Counted from the first letter of the stretch, positions 21,595 to 34,900 are shown. The stretch: DNA of 64,000 bases from Hexactinellida sp. DTS-2022 (GCA_028753945.1 JAPNXP010000011.1:1116001-1180000); one strand, 5' to 3'. The notes: generated by a model not told the origin, from the sequence alone. A program made the numbers and translations.

Positions 21595-22011
21595 ATCAAG
21601 ATATACTACAATAAACATATTATATATTTTAATATTTTAGAATAAAATTATAATGTATTGGAGGGGATTTATAACTTATATAAATAGAATTATTAATTTA
21701 TTTTGATTAAAAATGGTGAGAAAATGGATAAACGTTAAACTGTAGATTATTATTAAAACTCAATTGTTGTGAGATACCGAAGGGATCTTATATTCTTATA
21801 ACTACTGAAGCTATTAAAATAATGTTACATAACTATCTAAACATGCTTTAATTAAAGCAAAATAATAATATAAATTATTTCTAAGTAAACGCACTTTGAC
21901 TGAAGATTTCAGTCAAAACGCGTTCTGACTAGTCAGTTTGCGTTTAGACTGAACGCATGTACATGCAACACATGTACATTTAATATTCGCGCAATATTTA
22001 TTGTTCCTTTT

Positions 22012-22343
22012 CAGGGGCGGCGCCAGCACAGCCCCAGTGGGGGGGCGAAAGGGGGGGCGGACCAATGCACTGGAGGGGCAAACCCAATAGTTGTAAACAT
22101 TCCAAAATTCATATTCAAATCAAAATCGATATTTTTAATGACAAACTTGGTTAAATAATCTGTCCTATAATAGTGTACGGTGGTGCAAAACGGCAAATTA
22201 TGAACTCCCTGTCCAGGGCATTTAGCATTTCCGCATTAACATTAAGTACTCCTATAACAGACAAGCGAGTTGCCGCCCCCCCACAGGGGGGGGCGGATCA
22301 AAAGCCAGGGGGGGCGGCCGCCCCCCCCCTCGCGCCGCCACTG
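22012..22343. mobile_element. 332-bp hAT MITE, very G/C-tract rich
   Basis: Exact TSD TTCCTTTT (22004-22011, 22344-22351). Ends CAGGGGCGGCGCC and GCGCCGCCACTG. Runs of G and C up to nine long make it stand out. Confidence 0.92.
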
Positions 22344-22509
22344 TTCCTTTTCTAACATTAAACAGGTGGAAAAATGTGTCCCAAAAATGTGATAAAAAAT
22401 CGTGACCCCAGGTGCACATTTGTAACCCATGAGACACCTGTCCTGAAAATTTCAGTTCTTAGTTAATTATGCTCTGTTCTGTGGAGACGATACGGAGTAA
22501 TAAAAAAAA

Positions 22510-25500
22510 TCCAAAATTGCAGCTGTGCCGACGTATGTTCCTTTGGAGGCACTATATTTTGATGGTGGTTTATTAAAAGTGCCTCCAAAGGAACAAGCTG
22601 TCGGCACAGGCAGCAATTTGGGATTTTTTTTCGCCAAGTCATCAACGCCCAAGGTGTGAAGAACCATTTGTTAAGTGGTCGGAGTCACAAGGAACGATTG
22701 TTGAATTTGAAGTTTGTTTCTATCATAAACCATCTAGAGTTTATTGCCATTCATTCATTTTGTATTGATAAAAAAATATATTAGTAGTAATTTATTTTAG
22801 CAATGTTATCCCCGGTTGGTTGAGTTGAGTCAACAAATTCCTTATATTATTTTATTTTATTTAATCCATTGTATAGTAATACTACAATTAAATAGAAGCC
22901 AGCATGGAATTTATAAGTTGAATCAATATAATTATCGCGAGTTGAATCAATAGAGTAAAATTTAACAAGTTAAATCAATATAATTGATACAAGTTGAAAC
23001 AATAGAATTAGATTTAACAGTTTTACTTAAATTGAAGTGTGAGTAAACAAAAGAAATTTTCAACTCAATTGTGGCACAAACTAAGCAAAATTTGGAAATT
23101 CGTACACTGTGAAAAGGTGTAGAATTTAATTCTCTATCCAAATATGTAAATTTTATCAAGCTCACTATTTATTATTTATTAATGTTATGAGGTTTAATTA
23201 GATTAAATAGGTGTTAAGAAATTTTGAACGGAAATCGTAACCCCAGGTGCAAATTAGACGGTCACTCCGCACCTACATGCCAAGTTTTAGCCCTTAATGT
23301 ATAAAGGGGAAGGCAGGGTACCGTCTACGGAGAAATAATAAAGATAAAATCCAAAATTGCAGCCTGTGCCGACTCATGTTCCTTTGGTGGCACTATATTT
23401 TGGTGGTGGTTTATTGATAGTGCCTCCAAAGGAACATGCTGTCGGCACAGGCTGCAATTTTGGATTTTTTTTCGCCATGTCATCATCACTATGAAGGTGT
23501 TAAATTATTCAAAAAGGTGTTACAGAAGGCATCGACCCTTAGAGTGGTGGAATTTTCCATTTTGCTCACTTCATTTTAGAGATATTCAAGTTTGAGTAGA
23601 ATATAATAGCTGATGACTCAGCATTTTTTATGTGAGTGTTGGGTCATCACCCAAAATCAACTAACCCATTTTAAATATCGAATTATCAAAATTGTAAAAA
23701 CACATTTTTTTAACGATGTCATCATCACCTCAAGGTGTCAAGACCCACTTGTATAGGTGACACGTGCCATAAGGACCAATTGATAAATTGAAAGTTTGTT
23801 TCTATCTTCTATGATCTCTGAGATTTATGATATTTAATTAATTAGTATAAATAATTATTAATAATATTTATAATTTAACACCAATTTCAATGTCAACTTA
23901 TATTTATTAAGTATATATATTTTGTCATAAATAATTAATTAATTAATTTGGCTATCAAATTTCAATTCCGCACACTCGATAACCCCTAATAAACAAATTG
24001 GGAGCATCTATATAAGTCATATACTGACTTAATTAATTATTATTAATTACGTCAGTATATTAACAGTGTAAGAGTATTCTTGCAGAAGGAAATACAGTGC
24101 AACCTCTATAAGTGGGGTCTCTATAAATGGGGAACCTCCATAAGTGGGGAATTTTTTTACCATATTCGTATATATCCATTCAAATGAACCTCTATAAGCG
24201 GGGAAGTGGGGAATGGGGGACCATAAATTTCAAGGAGTTTTTATCTGCATACAAAACAACCTCCATAAATGGGGGGGAATGGACAAATCCTAACATGATT
24301 CTTATAAAATAATACAATATTTCCAATAAATCGACTCTAAAGTTCTACAGAAAAAATATTTTCGATTGATCTACTCTGATGTTTTTAGAAGAAATCACCT
24401 AGTGTAGATCAGCAGTTAACTAAATTGTCATAATATACAAATAATAACTATAACGTGCATTAATGTGTGTGTTATATGAATACTTTGTATAATATAGCAT
24501 ATATAATGTTTTTCCAATTGAATTTTGTAACCGGGGAATGGGGGGCAATTGAAATTTTCACCGTCCCATGCTCCCCACTTATAGAGGTTCCACTGTATAA
24601 TCACATAATCTGTCGTTGTTATGGAATGTAGAATCTTAGTTTTCAATTGGAAAATAGAAGCCTACTCGATCTCACAAGTTGAATCAATATAATAGTAACG
24701 AGTTGAAACAATAGAATTAGATTTAACACTTTCAATTGAACTGAAGTGTTAGTAAACAAAAGAAACTTGCAAGTCAATTGTGGCACTAATGAAGCCCATT
24801 TTGAAAATTCGTGCACTGTGAAAAGGTGTAGAATTTAATTCTCTATCGAATGCATATAAATTTAATTTTCGGGTACTATTTATTGTAGCTGTTTCAAAAT
24901 TAAACAGGTGCAAAAATGTGTCAAAAAAATGTAATAAAAAATCGTGACCCCAGGTGCACATCTGTAACCCATGAGACACATATCCTGAAAATTTGGCCTC
25001 ATAGTAAATAAAACTCTGTTCTGTGGAGAGGCTACGGATAAAAATAAAAAATATACCAAGGCAGTGATTCCAATACTGGGCCACTATACTATAGTATAGT
25101 CGGCACAGTAATAATAATAAAGGCAGTGATTCCAATACTGTGCCACTATACTATACTATAGTCGGCACAGTTTAAAAAAAAATCCAAAATTGCAGCCTGT
25201 GCCGACGCATGTTCCTTTGGTGGCACTATATTTTGATTGTGGTTTATTGATAGTGCCTCCAATGGAACATGCTGTCGGCACAGGCTGCAATTTTGGATTT
25301 TTTTTTTCGCCAAGTCAACGCCTCAAGTTGTCAAGAACCATTTGTTAATTGGCCCGAGTCACAAGGAACGGTAGAAAAATTTGAAGTCGAAGTTTGTTTC
25401 TATCATAAACCATCTAGAGTTTAATGCCATTCATTCATTATGTATTGATAATAAATTATATTATTTGTCATTTATTTTAGCAATGTTATCCACGGTTGAG

Positions 25501-28500
25501 TTGAATTAAGTCAACAAATTCCTTATTTAATTTAATTTGTTTTAATTAATTGTATAGTAATACTACAATTAAATAAAAGCCAGCTGTAATTTATAAGTTA
25601 AATCAATAAATTTATCGCAAGTTGAAACAATAGTGAAAGATTTTACAAGTTAAATCAATATAATTATTACAAGTTGAAAGAATGGAATTAGATTTCACAG
25701 TTTTATTGAAATTGAAGTGTTGAGTAAACAAAGGAATTTCAAACTCCCATTTATGGCAGAAATTAAACAAATTTTAACAAATTTTATTCTCCCATCAGAC
25801 GCAGAGTTTTAAGATGAATCTAAATATGAAATATAATTTGGGGGTTTAGTAAACATATTTTGAGTTATGGACCAGACAAATTTTGAAAGGTGTTAAAGAT
25901 GTGTCAAAAATTTCTTAATAAAAATTCGTAACCCCAGATGCAAATTAGACGGTCCCTCCGCAAATACATGCCAAGTTTCAGCCGTCAATGTATACAGGTG
26001 TGGCCAGGGCACCTGCTACGGAGAAATAAATAAAAAATCCAAAATTGCACCCTGTGCCGACGCATGTTCCTTTGGTGGCACTATATTTTGTTGGTTGTTT
26101 ATTGATAGTGCCTCTAAAGGAACATGCTGTCGGCGCAGGCTGCAATTTTGGATTTTTTTTCGCCAAGTCATCAACGCCCAAGGTGTGAAGAAGCATTTGT
26201 TAATTGGTCCGAGTCACAAGGAACGGTAGATAAATTTGAAGCTTGTTTCTATCATAAACCATCTTGAGTTTAATGCCATTCATTCATTATGTATTGATAA
26301 TAAATTATATTATTAGTTATTTATATTAGCATTGTTATCCACGGTTGAGTTGAATTAAGTCAACAAATTCCTTATATTATATTATTTTATTTAATCCATT
26401 GTATGGTAAATTAAATAGAAGCCAGCTGCAATTTATAAGTTGAATCAATATAATTATCGCAAGTTGAATCACTAGAGTAAGATTTAACAAGTTAAATCAA
26501 TATAATTATTACAAGTTGAAACAATGGAATTAGATTTAACAGTTATACTGAAACTGAAGTGTGAGTAAACAAAGAAATCTCAACCCCCATTTATGGCAGA
26601 AATAAAACTCTTTATTGAAAGTTTTCTTCTCCCATCAGACGCAGAATTTTATGGTGAATCCAAATGTGAAATAAAATTTGGGGGTTTAGTAAAACATATT
26701 TTGAGTTATGGACCAAACAAATTTTGAAAGGTGTTAAAGATGTGTCAAAAATTTGTTAATCAAAAATCGTAACCCCAGGTGCAAATTAGACGGTCCCATC
26801 GCACCTACATGCCAAGTTTCAGCTCTCTATGTATAAAGGTGTTGCCAGGGCACCGTCTACGGAGAAAAAAAAAATCCAAAATTGCAGCCTGTGCCGACCA
26901 TGTTCCTTTGGTGGTGGTTTATTGATAGTGCCTCCAAAGGAACATGCTGTCGGCACAGGCTGCAATTTTGGATTTTTTTGCCAAGTCATCATCACTATAA
27001 AGGTGCTAAATTATTTCAGAAAGGTGTTTCAGAAGGCCACGACCCTTAGAGTGGTGGAAGTTTCCATTAGCTCACTTCATTTGAGAGATATTCAAGTTTC
27101 AGTAGAATATAATATGTGCTGAGTCAGCATTTTTAGGTGCGTGTTGGGTATTCACCCAACTCCTACCAACCCATGCGAATTATTTAATTCACAAAATTGT
27201 AAAAACACATTTTTTTGACGATGTCATCATAACCTCAAGGTGTCAAGACCCATTTGTAGCGGTTGCACGTGCCATAAGGACCAATTGATAAATTGAAAGT
27301 TTGTTTCTATCTTGTATCATCTCTGAGATTAATGAAATTTAGCTAATTAGCATAAATATTTAATTAATTTATTAATTATTTAACACCATTATTATATACA
27401 GCAAAATAAATAAAGTTCAATTATTTGCAATTATTATGAATTTAAATTGAATTTCACTATCATATTTGAATTCAGCGCACTCGATTCCCAATAATCTAAT
27501 TGGAACCGTTTCTCTAAGTTAAACACAGAGCGAATTAATTAGAATTAAATATCTCATGTATCCATTGTTCAAGAATATTCTGAGCAGAAATAAATATAAT
27601 CACATAATCTGTTGTTGTTATGGAATGTAAAATCTTAGTTTTCAATTAGAAAATAGAAGCCTACTGGATCTCACAAGTTGAATCAATATAATAATCACAA
27701 GTTGAAACAATAGAATTTGATTTAACACTTCAATTGAACTGAAGTGTTAGTAAACAAAGGAAACTTGCAACTGAATTGTGGCACAAACGAAACGCAATTT
27801 AAAAAGACGTGCACTGTGAAAAGGTGTAGAATTTAATTCTCTATCGAATGCATATAAATTAAATATTTGTACACTATTTATTGTTCTTTTTCTAATATTA
27901 AACAGGAGCAAAAATGTGTCCAAAAAAATGTAGTAAAAAATCGTGACCCCAGGTGCACATCTGTAACCCATGAGACACCTGTCCTGAAATTTTGGGTTCT
28001 TAGTTAATTAAACTCTGTTCAGTAGAGAGGCTACGGACCAATAATAATAGTAATAATAATAATATACCAAAGCACTAAGACCAATACTGGGCCACTATAC
28101 TATAGTATAGTCGGCACAGTAATAATAAAGGCAGTGATTCCAATACTGGGCCACTATACTATAGTATAGTCGGCACAGTAAAAGGCAGTGATTCCAATAC
28201 TGGGCCACTATATTATATTATAGTCGGCACAGTAAAAACAAAATTGCACCCTGTGCCGACGCATGTCCTTAGGTGGCACTATATTTTGGTGGTGGTTTAT
28301 TGATAGTGCCTCCAAAGGAACATGCTATTGGCACAAGCTGCAATTTTGGATTTTTTTTCGCCTAGTCATCATCACTATGAAGGTGTTAAATTATTACAGA
28401 AAGGTGTTTCAGTAGGCAACGACCCTTAGAGTGGTGGAAGTTTCCATTTAGCTCACTTCATTTGAGAGATATTCAAGTTTCAGTAGAATATAATCTGTGA

Positions 28501-30066
28501 TGACTCAGCATTTTTAAAGTGCTTGTTGGGTATTCACCCAACTCCAACCAACCCATGCGAATTATTTAATTCACAAAATTGTAAAAATACATTTTTTTGA
28601 CGATGTCATCATCACCTCAAGGTGTCAAGACCCACTTGTGTAGGTTGTACGTGGCATAAGGACCAATTGATAAATTGAAAGTTTGTTTCTATCTTGTATC
28701 ATCTCTGAGATTAATGAAATTTAGCTAATTAGTATAAATATTTAATTAATAAATTAATAATTTAACACCATAATTATGTACAGCAAAATAAATAAAGTTC
28801 AATTATTTGCACTTATTTTTAATTTAAATCGAATTTCACTTTCATATTTGAATTCAGCGCACTCGATAACCCCAATAATCCAATTAGAAACTTCTATAAG
28901 TTAAATACAAAAGGAATTAATTATAATAAATTTATACGTCAGTACATTAATTGTGCAAGAATATTCTCGCCGAAATAAATATAATCACTTAATCTGTCGT
29001 TGTTGTGGAATGTAAAATCTTAACGGTTCTATCATAAACCATCTTTAGTTTAATGCCATTCATTCATTACTTATTGATAATAAATTAAATTATTAGTTAT
29101 TCATTTTAGCAATGTTATCCACGGTGAGTTGAGTAAAGTCAACAAATTCCTTATATAAATTAATTTAATTTAATCCATTGTATAGTAATGCTACAATTAA
29201 ATAGAAGCCAGGTGGAATTTATAAGTTGAATCAATTTAATTATCGCAAGTTGAATCACTAGAGTAGGATTTAACAAGTTAAATCAATATAATTATCGCAA
29301 GTTGAATCAATAGAGTAGGATTTACAAGTTAAATCAATATAATTATTACAAGTTAAAACAATGGAATTAGATTTAACACTTTTACAGAAATTGAAGTGTG
29401 AGTAAACAAAGAAATTCCAACCCCCATTTATGGCAAAAATTAAAGCCATTTTTGAAAGTTTTCTTCTCCCAACAGACGCAGAATTTTAAGATGAATCCAA
29501 ATATGAAATAAAATTTGGGGGTTTAGTAAAACATATTATAAGTTATGGATCAGACAAATTTTGAAAGGTGTTAAAGATGTGTCCAAAATTTGTTAATCAA
29601 AAATCGTAACCCCAGGTGCAAATTAAACCGTCCCATCGCACCTACATGCCAAGTTTCAGCCCATCAACTATAAAGCTCTGGCCAGGGCACCGTCTGCGGA
29701 GAAAAAAAAATAAAAAAAATAAAGGCAGTGAGATTAGAACTGGGCCACTATACTATAGTATAGTCGGCACAGTAATAATAATAAAGGCAGTGATTCCAAT
29801 ACTGGGCCACTATACCATAGTATAGTCGGCACAGTAATAAAGGTAGTGATTCCAATACTGGGCCACTATACTATAGTATAGTCGGCACAGTAATAAAGGC
29901 AGTGATTCCAATACTGGGCCACTATACTATAGTATAGTCGGCACAGTAAAAATCCAAAATTGCAGCCTGTGCCGACGCATGTTCATTTGGAGGCACTATA
30001 TTTTGTGGTGGTTTATTGATAGTGCCTCAAAGGAACATGCTGTCGGCACAGGCTGCAATTTTGGAA
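22510..30066. repeat. family of seven ~100-120-bp long-stem hairpins
   Basis: Copies at about 22510-22626, 23349-23466, 25182-25304, 26037-26156, 26873-26975, 28233-28352 and 29948-30066. Each begins AATTGCAGCCTGTGCCGAC, continues through CATGTTCCTTTGG to a loop near GGTGGTTTATTGATA, and returns by CCTCCAAAGGAACATGC and GTCGGCACAGGCTGCAATT. The stem is about 45-50 bp with few mismatches. Partial 5' halves occur at 32150 and 32590. Some lose bases in the loop (26873 copy). It could be a foldback MITE or a small-RNA source; which is unknown. Confidence 0.85.
24095..24595. mobile_element. pogo-like MITE, 501 bp
   Basis: TA on both sides. Inverted ends CAGTGCAACCTCTATAAGTG and CACTTATAGAGGTTCCACTG. 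The phrase CTCTATAAGYGGGGA is repeated several times inside the left end. Confidence 0.85.
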
Positions 30067-32688
30067 ATTTTTTTCGCCAAGTCATCATCACTATGAAGGT
30101 GTTAATTATTTCAAAAAGGTATAACAGAAGGCATCGACCCTTAGAGTGGTGGAATTTCCATTTAGTTCACTTCATTTTAGAGATATTCAAGTTTGAGTAG
30201 AATATAATAGATGATCACTCAGCATTTTTTATGTGAGTGTTGGTTCATCACCCAACATCAACTAACCCATTTTAAATATCGAATTAACAAAATTGAAAAA
30301 ACACATTTTTTTAACGATGTCATCATCACCTCAAGGTGTCAAGACCCACTTGTATAGGTGGCACGTGCCATAAGGACCAATTGATAAATTGAAAGTTTGT
30401 TTATATCTGATATAATTTCTGAGATTAATGAAATTTTGCTAATTAGTATAAATATTTAATTAATTTATTAATAATTTAACACCAATATTATGTATATCAA
30501 AATAAATGAAGTTTAATTATTTGCAATTATTATTAATTTTAATTTCATTTCATTATAATAATTGAATTCAGCGCACTCGATAACCCCAATAATCTAATTC
30601 GAACCGTCTCTATAATTTAAACACAGAATGAATTAATTAGAATTAAATATGTCATGTATCCATTGTGCAAGAATATTCACGGAGAAGTAAATATAATCAC
30701 ATAATCTGTCGTTGTTATGGAATGTAGAATCTTAGTTTTCTATTAGAAAATAGAAGCCTACTCGATCTCACAAGTTGAATCAATATAATAATAACGAGTT
30801 GAAACAATAGAATTAGATTTAACACTTCAATTGAACTGAAGTGTTAGTAAACAAAGGGATTTTGCAACTCAATTGTGGCACAAACGAAGCGCAATTTGAA
30901 AATTCGTGCACTGTGAAAAGGTGTAGAATTTAATTCTCTATCGAATGCATATAAATTAAATATTCGCGCACTATTTAATGATATTTTTCCAATATTAAAC
31001 AGGTGCAAAAATGTGTCCAAAAAAATGTAATAAAAAATCGTGACCCCAGGTGACATCTGTAACTCATGAGACACATATCCTGAAAATTTCAGTTCTTAGT
31101 TACTAAAACTCTGTTCTGTGGAGGATCTACGGACCAATAATAATAATAATAACCAAAGCACTACGACCAATACTGGGCCACTAACTATAGTATAGTCGGC
31201 ACAGTAATAATAATCACCAAAGCACTAAGACCAATACTGGGCCACTATACTATAGTATAGTCGGCACAGTAATAATAATAACTAACCAAAGCACTAAGAC
31301 CAATACTGGGCCACTATACTATAGTATCGTAGGCACAGTAATAACGAGTTGAAACTATAGAATTAGATTTAACACTTTCAATTGAACTGAAGTGTTAGTA
31401 AACAAAGGAAATTTGTAACTCAATAGTGGCACAAACTAAGGCAAATTTGAAAATTCGTGCACTGTGAAAAGGTGTAGAATTTAATTCTCTATCGAATGCA
31501 TATAAATTTAATTTTCGGGTACTATTTATTGTTCCTGTTTCAATATTAAACAGGTGCAAAAATGTGTCCAAAAAAGTTTAATCAAAAATCGTGACCCCAG
31601 GTGCACATCTGTAACCCAAGAGAACATATCCTGAAAATTTGGGCTCTTAGTTAATTAAACTCTGTTCTGTGGAGAGGATACGGAAGGAAAATATACCAAA
31701 GTAGTAAGATTAGAACTGGGCCACTATACTATAGTATAGTCGGCACAGTAATAATAAAGGCAGTGATTCCAATACTGGGCCACTATACTATAGTATAGTC
31801 GGCACAGTAAAAATAATATTATTAAAGGCAGTAACATTAGAACTGGGCCACTATACTATAGTATAGTCGGCACAGTAATAATAAAAATAATAAAGGCAGT
31901 GATTCCAATACTGGGCCACTATATATTAAAGTATAGTCGGCATAGTAATAAATAAAGGCAGTGATTCCAATACTGGGTCACTATACTATAGTATAGTCGG
32001 CACAGTAATAAAAATAATAAAGGCAGTGATTTCAATACTGGGCCACTATACTATAGTATAGTCGGCACAGTAAAAATAAAAAATAAAAAATAAAGGCAGT
32101 GATTCCAATACGGGGCCACTATACTATAGTTTAGTCGGCACAGTAAAAATCCAAAATTGCAGCCTGTGCCGACGCATGTTCCTTTGGTGGTGGTTCAAAG
32201 CACTAAGATTAGAACTGGGCCACTATACTATAGTATAGTCGGCACAGTAAAAATAATATTATTAAAGGCAGTAAGATTAGAACTGGGCCACTATACTATA
32301 GTATAGTCGGCACAGTAATAATAAAAATAATAAAGGCAGTGATTCCAATACTGGGCCACTATATACTAAAGTATAGTCGGCACAGTAATAAATAAAGGCA
32401 GTGATTCCAATACTGGGTCACTATACTATAGTATAGTCGGCACAGTAATAAAAATAATAAAGGCAGTGATTTCAATACTGGGCCACTATACTATAGTATA
32501 GTCGGCACAGTAAAAATAAAAAATAAAAAATAAAGGCAGTGATTCCAATACGGGGCCACTATACTATAGTTTAGTCGGCACAGTAAAAATCCAAAATTGC
32601 AGCCTGTGCCGACGCATGTTCCTTTGGTGGTGGTTCAAAGCACTAAGATTAGAACTGGGCCACTATACTATAGTATAGTCGGCACAGT
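25075..32688. repeat. about 26 copies of a short palindromic repeat
   Basis: The ~33-bp unit is CTGGGCCA, then CTATACTATAGTATAG (a perfect palindrome), then TCGGCACAG. It is usually preceded by GGCAGTGATTCCAATA or GCACTAAGACCAATA and separated by AATAAT-rich spacers. Clusters: 25075-25170, 28085-28235, 29735-29950, 31165-31340 and 31710-32688. The right edge GTCGGCACAG is shared with the long hairpins, suggesting common origin. Confidence 0.9.
31801..32680. repeat. 440-bp near-identical tandem duplication
   Basis: 31801-32240 and 32241-32680 match at a constant offset of 440 with only a few substitutions (gtaacattag versus gtaagattag). Each copy carries six to seven of the palindromes plus the first part of a long hairpin. 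Confidence 0.9.
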
Positions 32689-32694
32689 ACAAAT

Positions 32695-32890
32695 GTTATA
32701 GTAGGGTCCTACTATAGTTTTACTATAAGATGCACAGTTCTAAATTACCTCTGTCGGACTTCCGGCCGTACGCGATGGCCTGACTAGACTATTGGGAATG
32801 GAGATTTCAAATTTTGATAGAAGTTAGAGAATTTCCTGGAGATGTGCACCTCTATGCCCGATTACCCAATTTCGTTTTCGTTCGTCAGTT
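32695..32890. repeat. dispersed repeat, copy 1 (inverted copy at 55290-55480)
   Basis: Shares GTTATAGTAGGGTCCTACTA, ACCTCTGTCGGACTT, CGTACGCGATGGCCTGACTA and ATTTCCTGGA with the reverse complement of 55290-55480. Confidence 0.85.
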
Positions 32891-32929
32891 AAATCGAAAT
32901 TTGTGTTCTTATCCAGTGACTCTTTAGGA

Positions 32930-33378
32930 ATTCGAATTATCAATTACGATTACGATCTATAATTTTTAAGCGATTACGATTACGATTACTATAAACTTGT
33001 CGTATATGATTACGATTATGAAAACAACCGAAATGTATACTAAATGCGGTCTGGCTTAGTCTGATAAATTCGAATTTAAAAGTACTAACAATAGCTCAAT
33101 AAGGAAAAGTGTCAATTTCTATAAACCAACTGTTACTGTATATATTATGATGGAACTAAAATTAATGTCACTGTTATTGAATAAAATCACTTTCGCAGGA
33201 GCAATCCTACGAATTGATAATATATACTTAATTTCAAAGATAAATACGCTAATAAAATAGGATGGTTACGATTACGTTACGATTACACTCTAATAGAATC
33301 ATCTGATTACGATTACGATTATGATTACAGCGTAATGTGTAATCGATTACAATTGTAATCGTAATCGGCCCAACCCTG
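32930..33378. repeat. GATTAC-rich degenerate element end
   Basis: Many copies of CGATTACGATTAC in both orientations, ending GTAATCGGCCCAACCCTG, which resembles a hAT terminus. The left terminus is not found. Confidence 0.55.
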
Positions 33379-33440
33379 ATCAAAACTATGAAAATTAGTA
33401 TAGAATGGACTCAAAAATGAATCCATCGATAGATATAGTT

Positions 33441-34332
33441 CTGTTGTGTGGTATTTTAAGACTCTGTGGTATTTTGAGACGCCTATGTGATACACTCTAT
33501 AATATATACACCATGGATGTGCTATTACAAATTAGTCTGTGGTATTTTGAGCGCTGTGGTATTCTGATATGCAACTATATAAGGCAAATTTTATCCACTC
33601 TACTATAAGTTTACTGTTTCATGTTAAACTTAATTAAATTGTGAATTTGAGAATTAGTATAACTAGTGAATTATGGATTTGCTTTTCTATTATACTGTGG
33701 TCTTTTGAGGCGCTGGTAGTGAAAAGAATTTTCCACTTTACAGATTAATTTAGTATATTTAGATAAACAATTAATTTTAATTGTTTATCTAAATTTACTC
33801 TCTACTACAATAAATTATCCCCTTTAATTATAATAATTTAAAGATTTTTTTAATTGTCTTATCTTTCAATCTCCCACTCTGCCTTTTTTTGTCAAGAAAT
33901 TATTTGTGCTCATCGATCATTACGCATGTTTCTTTCATCATCCTCAACATCTTCTCCGCATGTTCTTTTTGAAATTCCTCAATATGCTCCACGTAATATC
34001 TAGCACCGCAATCCGTAATAGCTGTAATTACTTTTGCATCTTTCATATAGTATTTATAGTTGTAAGTTTTAAATGATTGTAGCACAAAACTGAGTCATGA
34101 AATTTCAAAAACGTAATTGGTACAAGTGCACACGTTCTGGATGCTTATGTACTTGTGTTGATTTGTTTGACGATTGAGTGAGTGTTGTGATGGTTGTAGA
34201 CAAAGAGAGTAATAAAATTTTCCTTATAGTTGCGTCTCAGAATACCAGTGTCTCAAAATACAGTCTAATTTGCAATAGCACATCCATGGTTATAGAGTGT
34301 ATCATATAGGCATCCAAAATATCACACAACAG
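33441..34332. mobile_element. inverted-repeat MITE with TGTGGTATTTTGAG words
   Basis: The left arm (33441-33600) and right arm (34215-34332) are complementary: CTGTTGTGTGGTATTTT against AAAATATCACACAACAG, plus CCATGGATGTGCTATTACAA in both. A fragment of the same family is at 52915-53015. No transposase; the open frame at 33900-34085 has no recognisable domain. Confidence 0.75.
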
Positions 34333-34768
34333 TTCTTCTCCAGTCTTTTGAATATATAAAATATATAAATTAATTGTAAGTGAATTCCTATTTTAACCTT
34401 GTATGGATACCGTTAGGCATCCAAAAATACTATGAATAAGAAGCTAACACCGAAAAAGTAAAGGAAACTATGAAATAATTAATGAATATGTAATTTTGTA
34501 AATAAATTGTACGAGTATTTTATATATACGTATATACAAATCCCATTAGTAAATATTTCAACAGATTAGTCATTTGAGTTTCAACAAAATGAATATAAAT
34601 AACATTATGGGTAGATAATAAAATCGCCTTTATCTTATCCCTGGTACACTGGAAATTTGCTCAGTGAAGCATAGTAGGCTATGATCACAACCTAATTTGT
34701 TTATAATATTTTGTTAATTGTAATCAGATAAGGTAACGCTTGCAATTGACGTAAGTTACACTGCATAT
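34333..34768. other. no recognisable feature
   Basis: AT-rich; nothing supported. Confidence 0.5.
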
Positions 34769-34900
34769 CTATATTATAAAATCTCGATTATTGTGTATTT
34801 GTTTGTGTGTTTGTTTGTCCGTTCGGATTGTATTAAAGTGATGGGGGAATAGAAACCGCATTTATATATGAGATATAAACTAACGTTCAAATGTTATAAG
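34769..34900 (+). mobile_element. Helitron-like 5' end
   Basis: TCTATATTATAAAATCTCG followed by the TGTTTGTGTGTTTGTTTGTC tract is the usual look of a Helitron 5' terminus, with A before TC. The 3' end was not found, so extent is unknown. Confidence 0.6.

Larger units (their letters stand above)
13198..21976. mobile_element. ~8.8-kb insertion with ~350-bp inverted ends
   Basis: The left end (13198-13499 plus 14073-14190) and the right end (about 21595-21976) are reverse complements. They share AGTCAAAGTGCGTTTAC, GACTAGTCA, a TTTAATTAAAGCATGTTTAG stretch and CCTCCAATACATTATAAT. Both outer borders fall exactly where a flanking repeat unit is broken, so it probably entered as one piece. It contains two integrase pseudogenes, a foldback and five hAT-type insertions. 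Which gene, if any, moved it is unknown. The outermost right ~20 bp do not match the left. Confidence 0.7.
21977..32694. repeat. cluster of diverged ~0.84-1.7-kb repeat units
   Basis: The same blocks recur in order. One block holds AAGTTGAAYCAATA words, another CGTAACCCCAGGTGCA or CGTGACCCCAGGTGCAC, then CTACGGAG before a hairpin or palindrome array, then CGCCAAGTCATC after it. Hairpins mark the period: 22510, 23349, 25182, 26037, 26873, 28233 and 29948. Closest spacing is about 840 bp; longer spacings carry an extra block (AGCGCACTCGATAACC). Non-coding throughout; short frames here are by-products of the repeats. Confidence 0.85.

Noticed and set aside
22173..22437. Pro/Gly-rich short frames
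   Set aside because: They come from the G- and C-runs of a 332-bp hAT MITE.
24749..25135. 128-residue frame and similar ones at 27747, 30844 and 22252
   Set aside because: Related peptides appear only because the repeat unit is reiterated; they are interrupted differently in each copy.
33900..34085. Possible 61-residue protein (Lys-rich, minus strand)
   Set aside because: Lies between the arms of a non-autonomous inverted-repeat element with no domain or homologue recognised.
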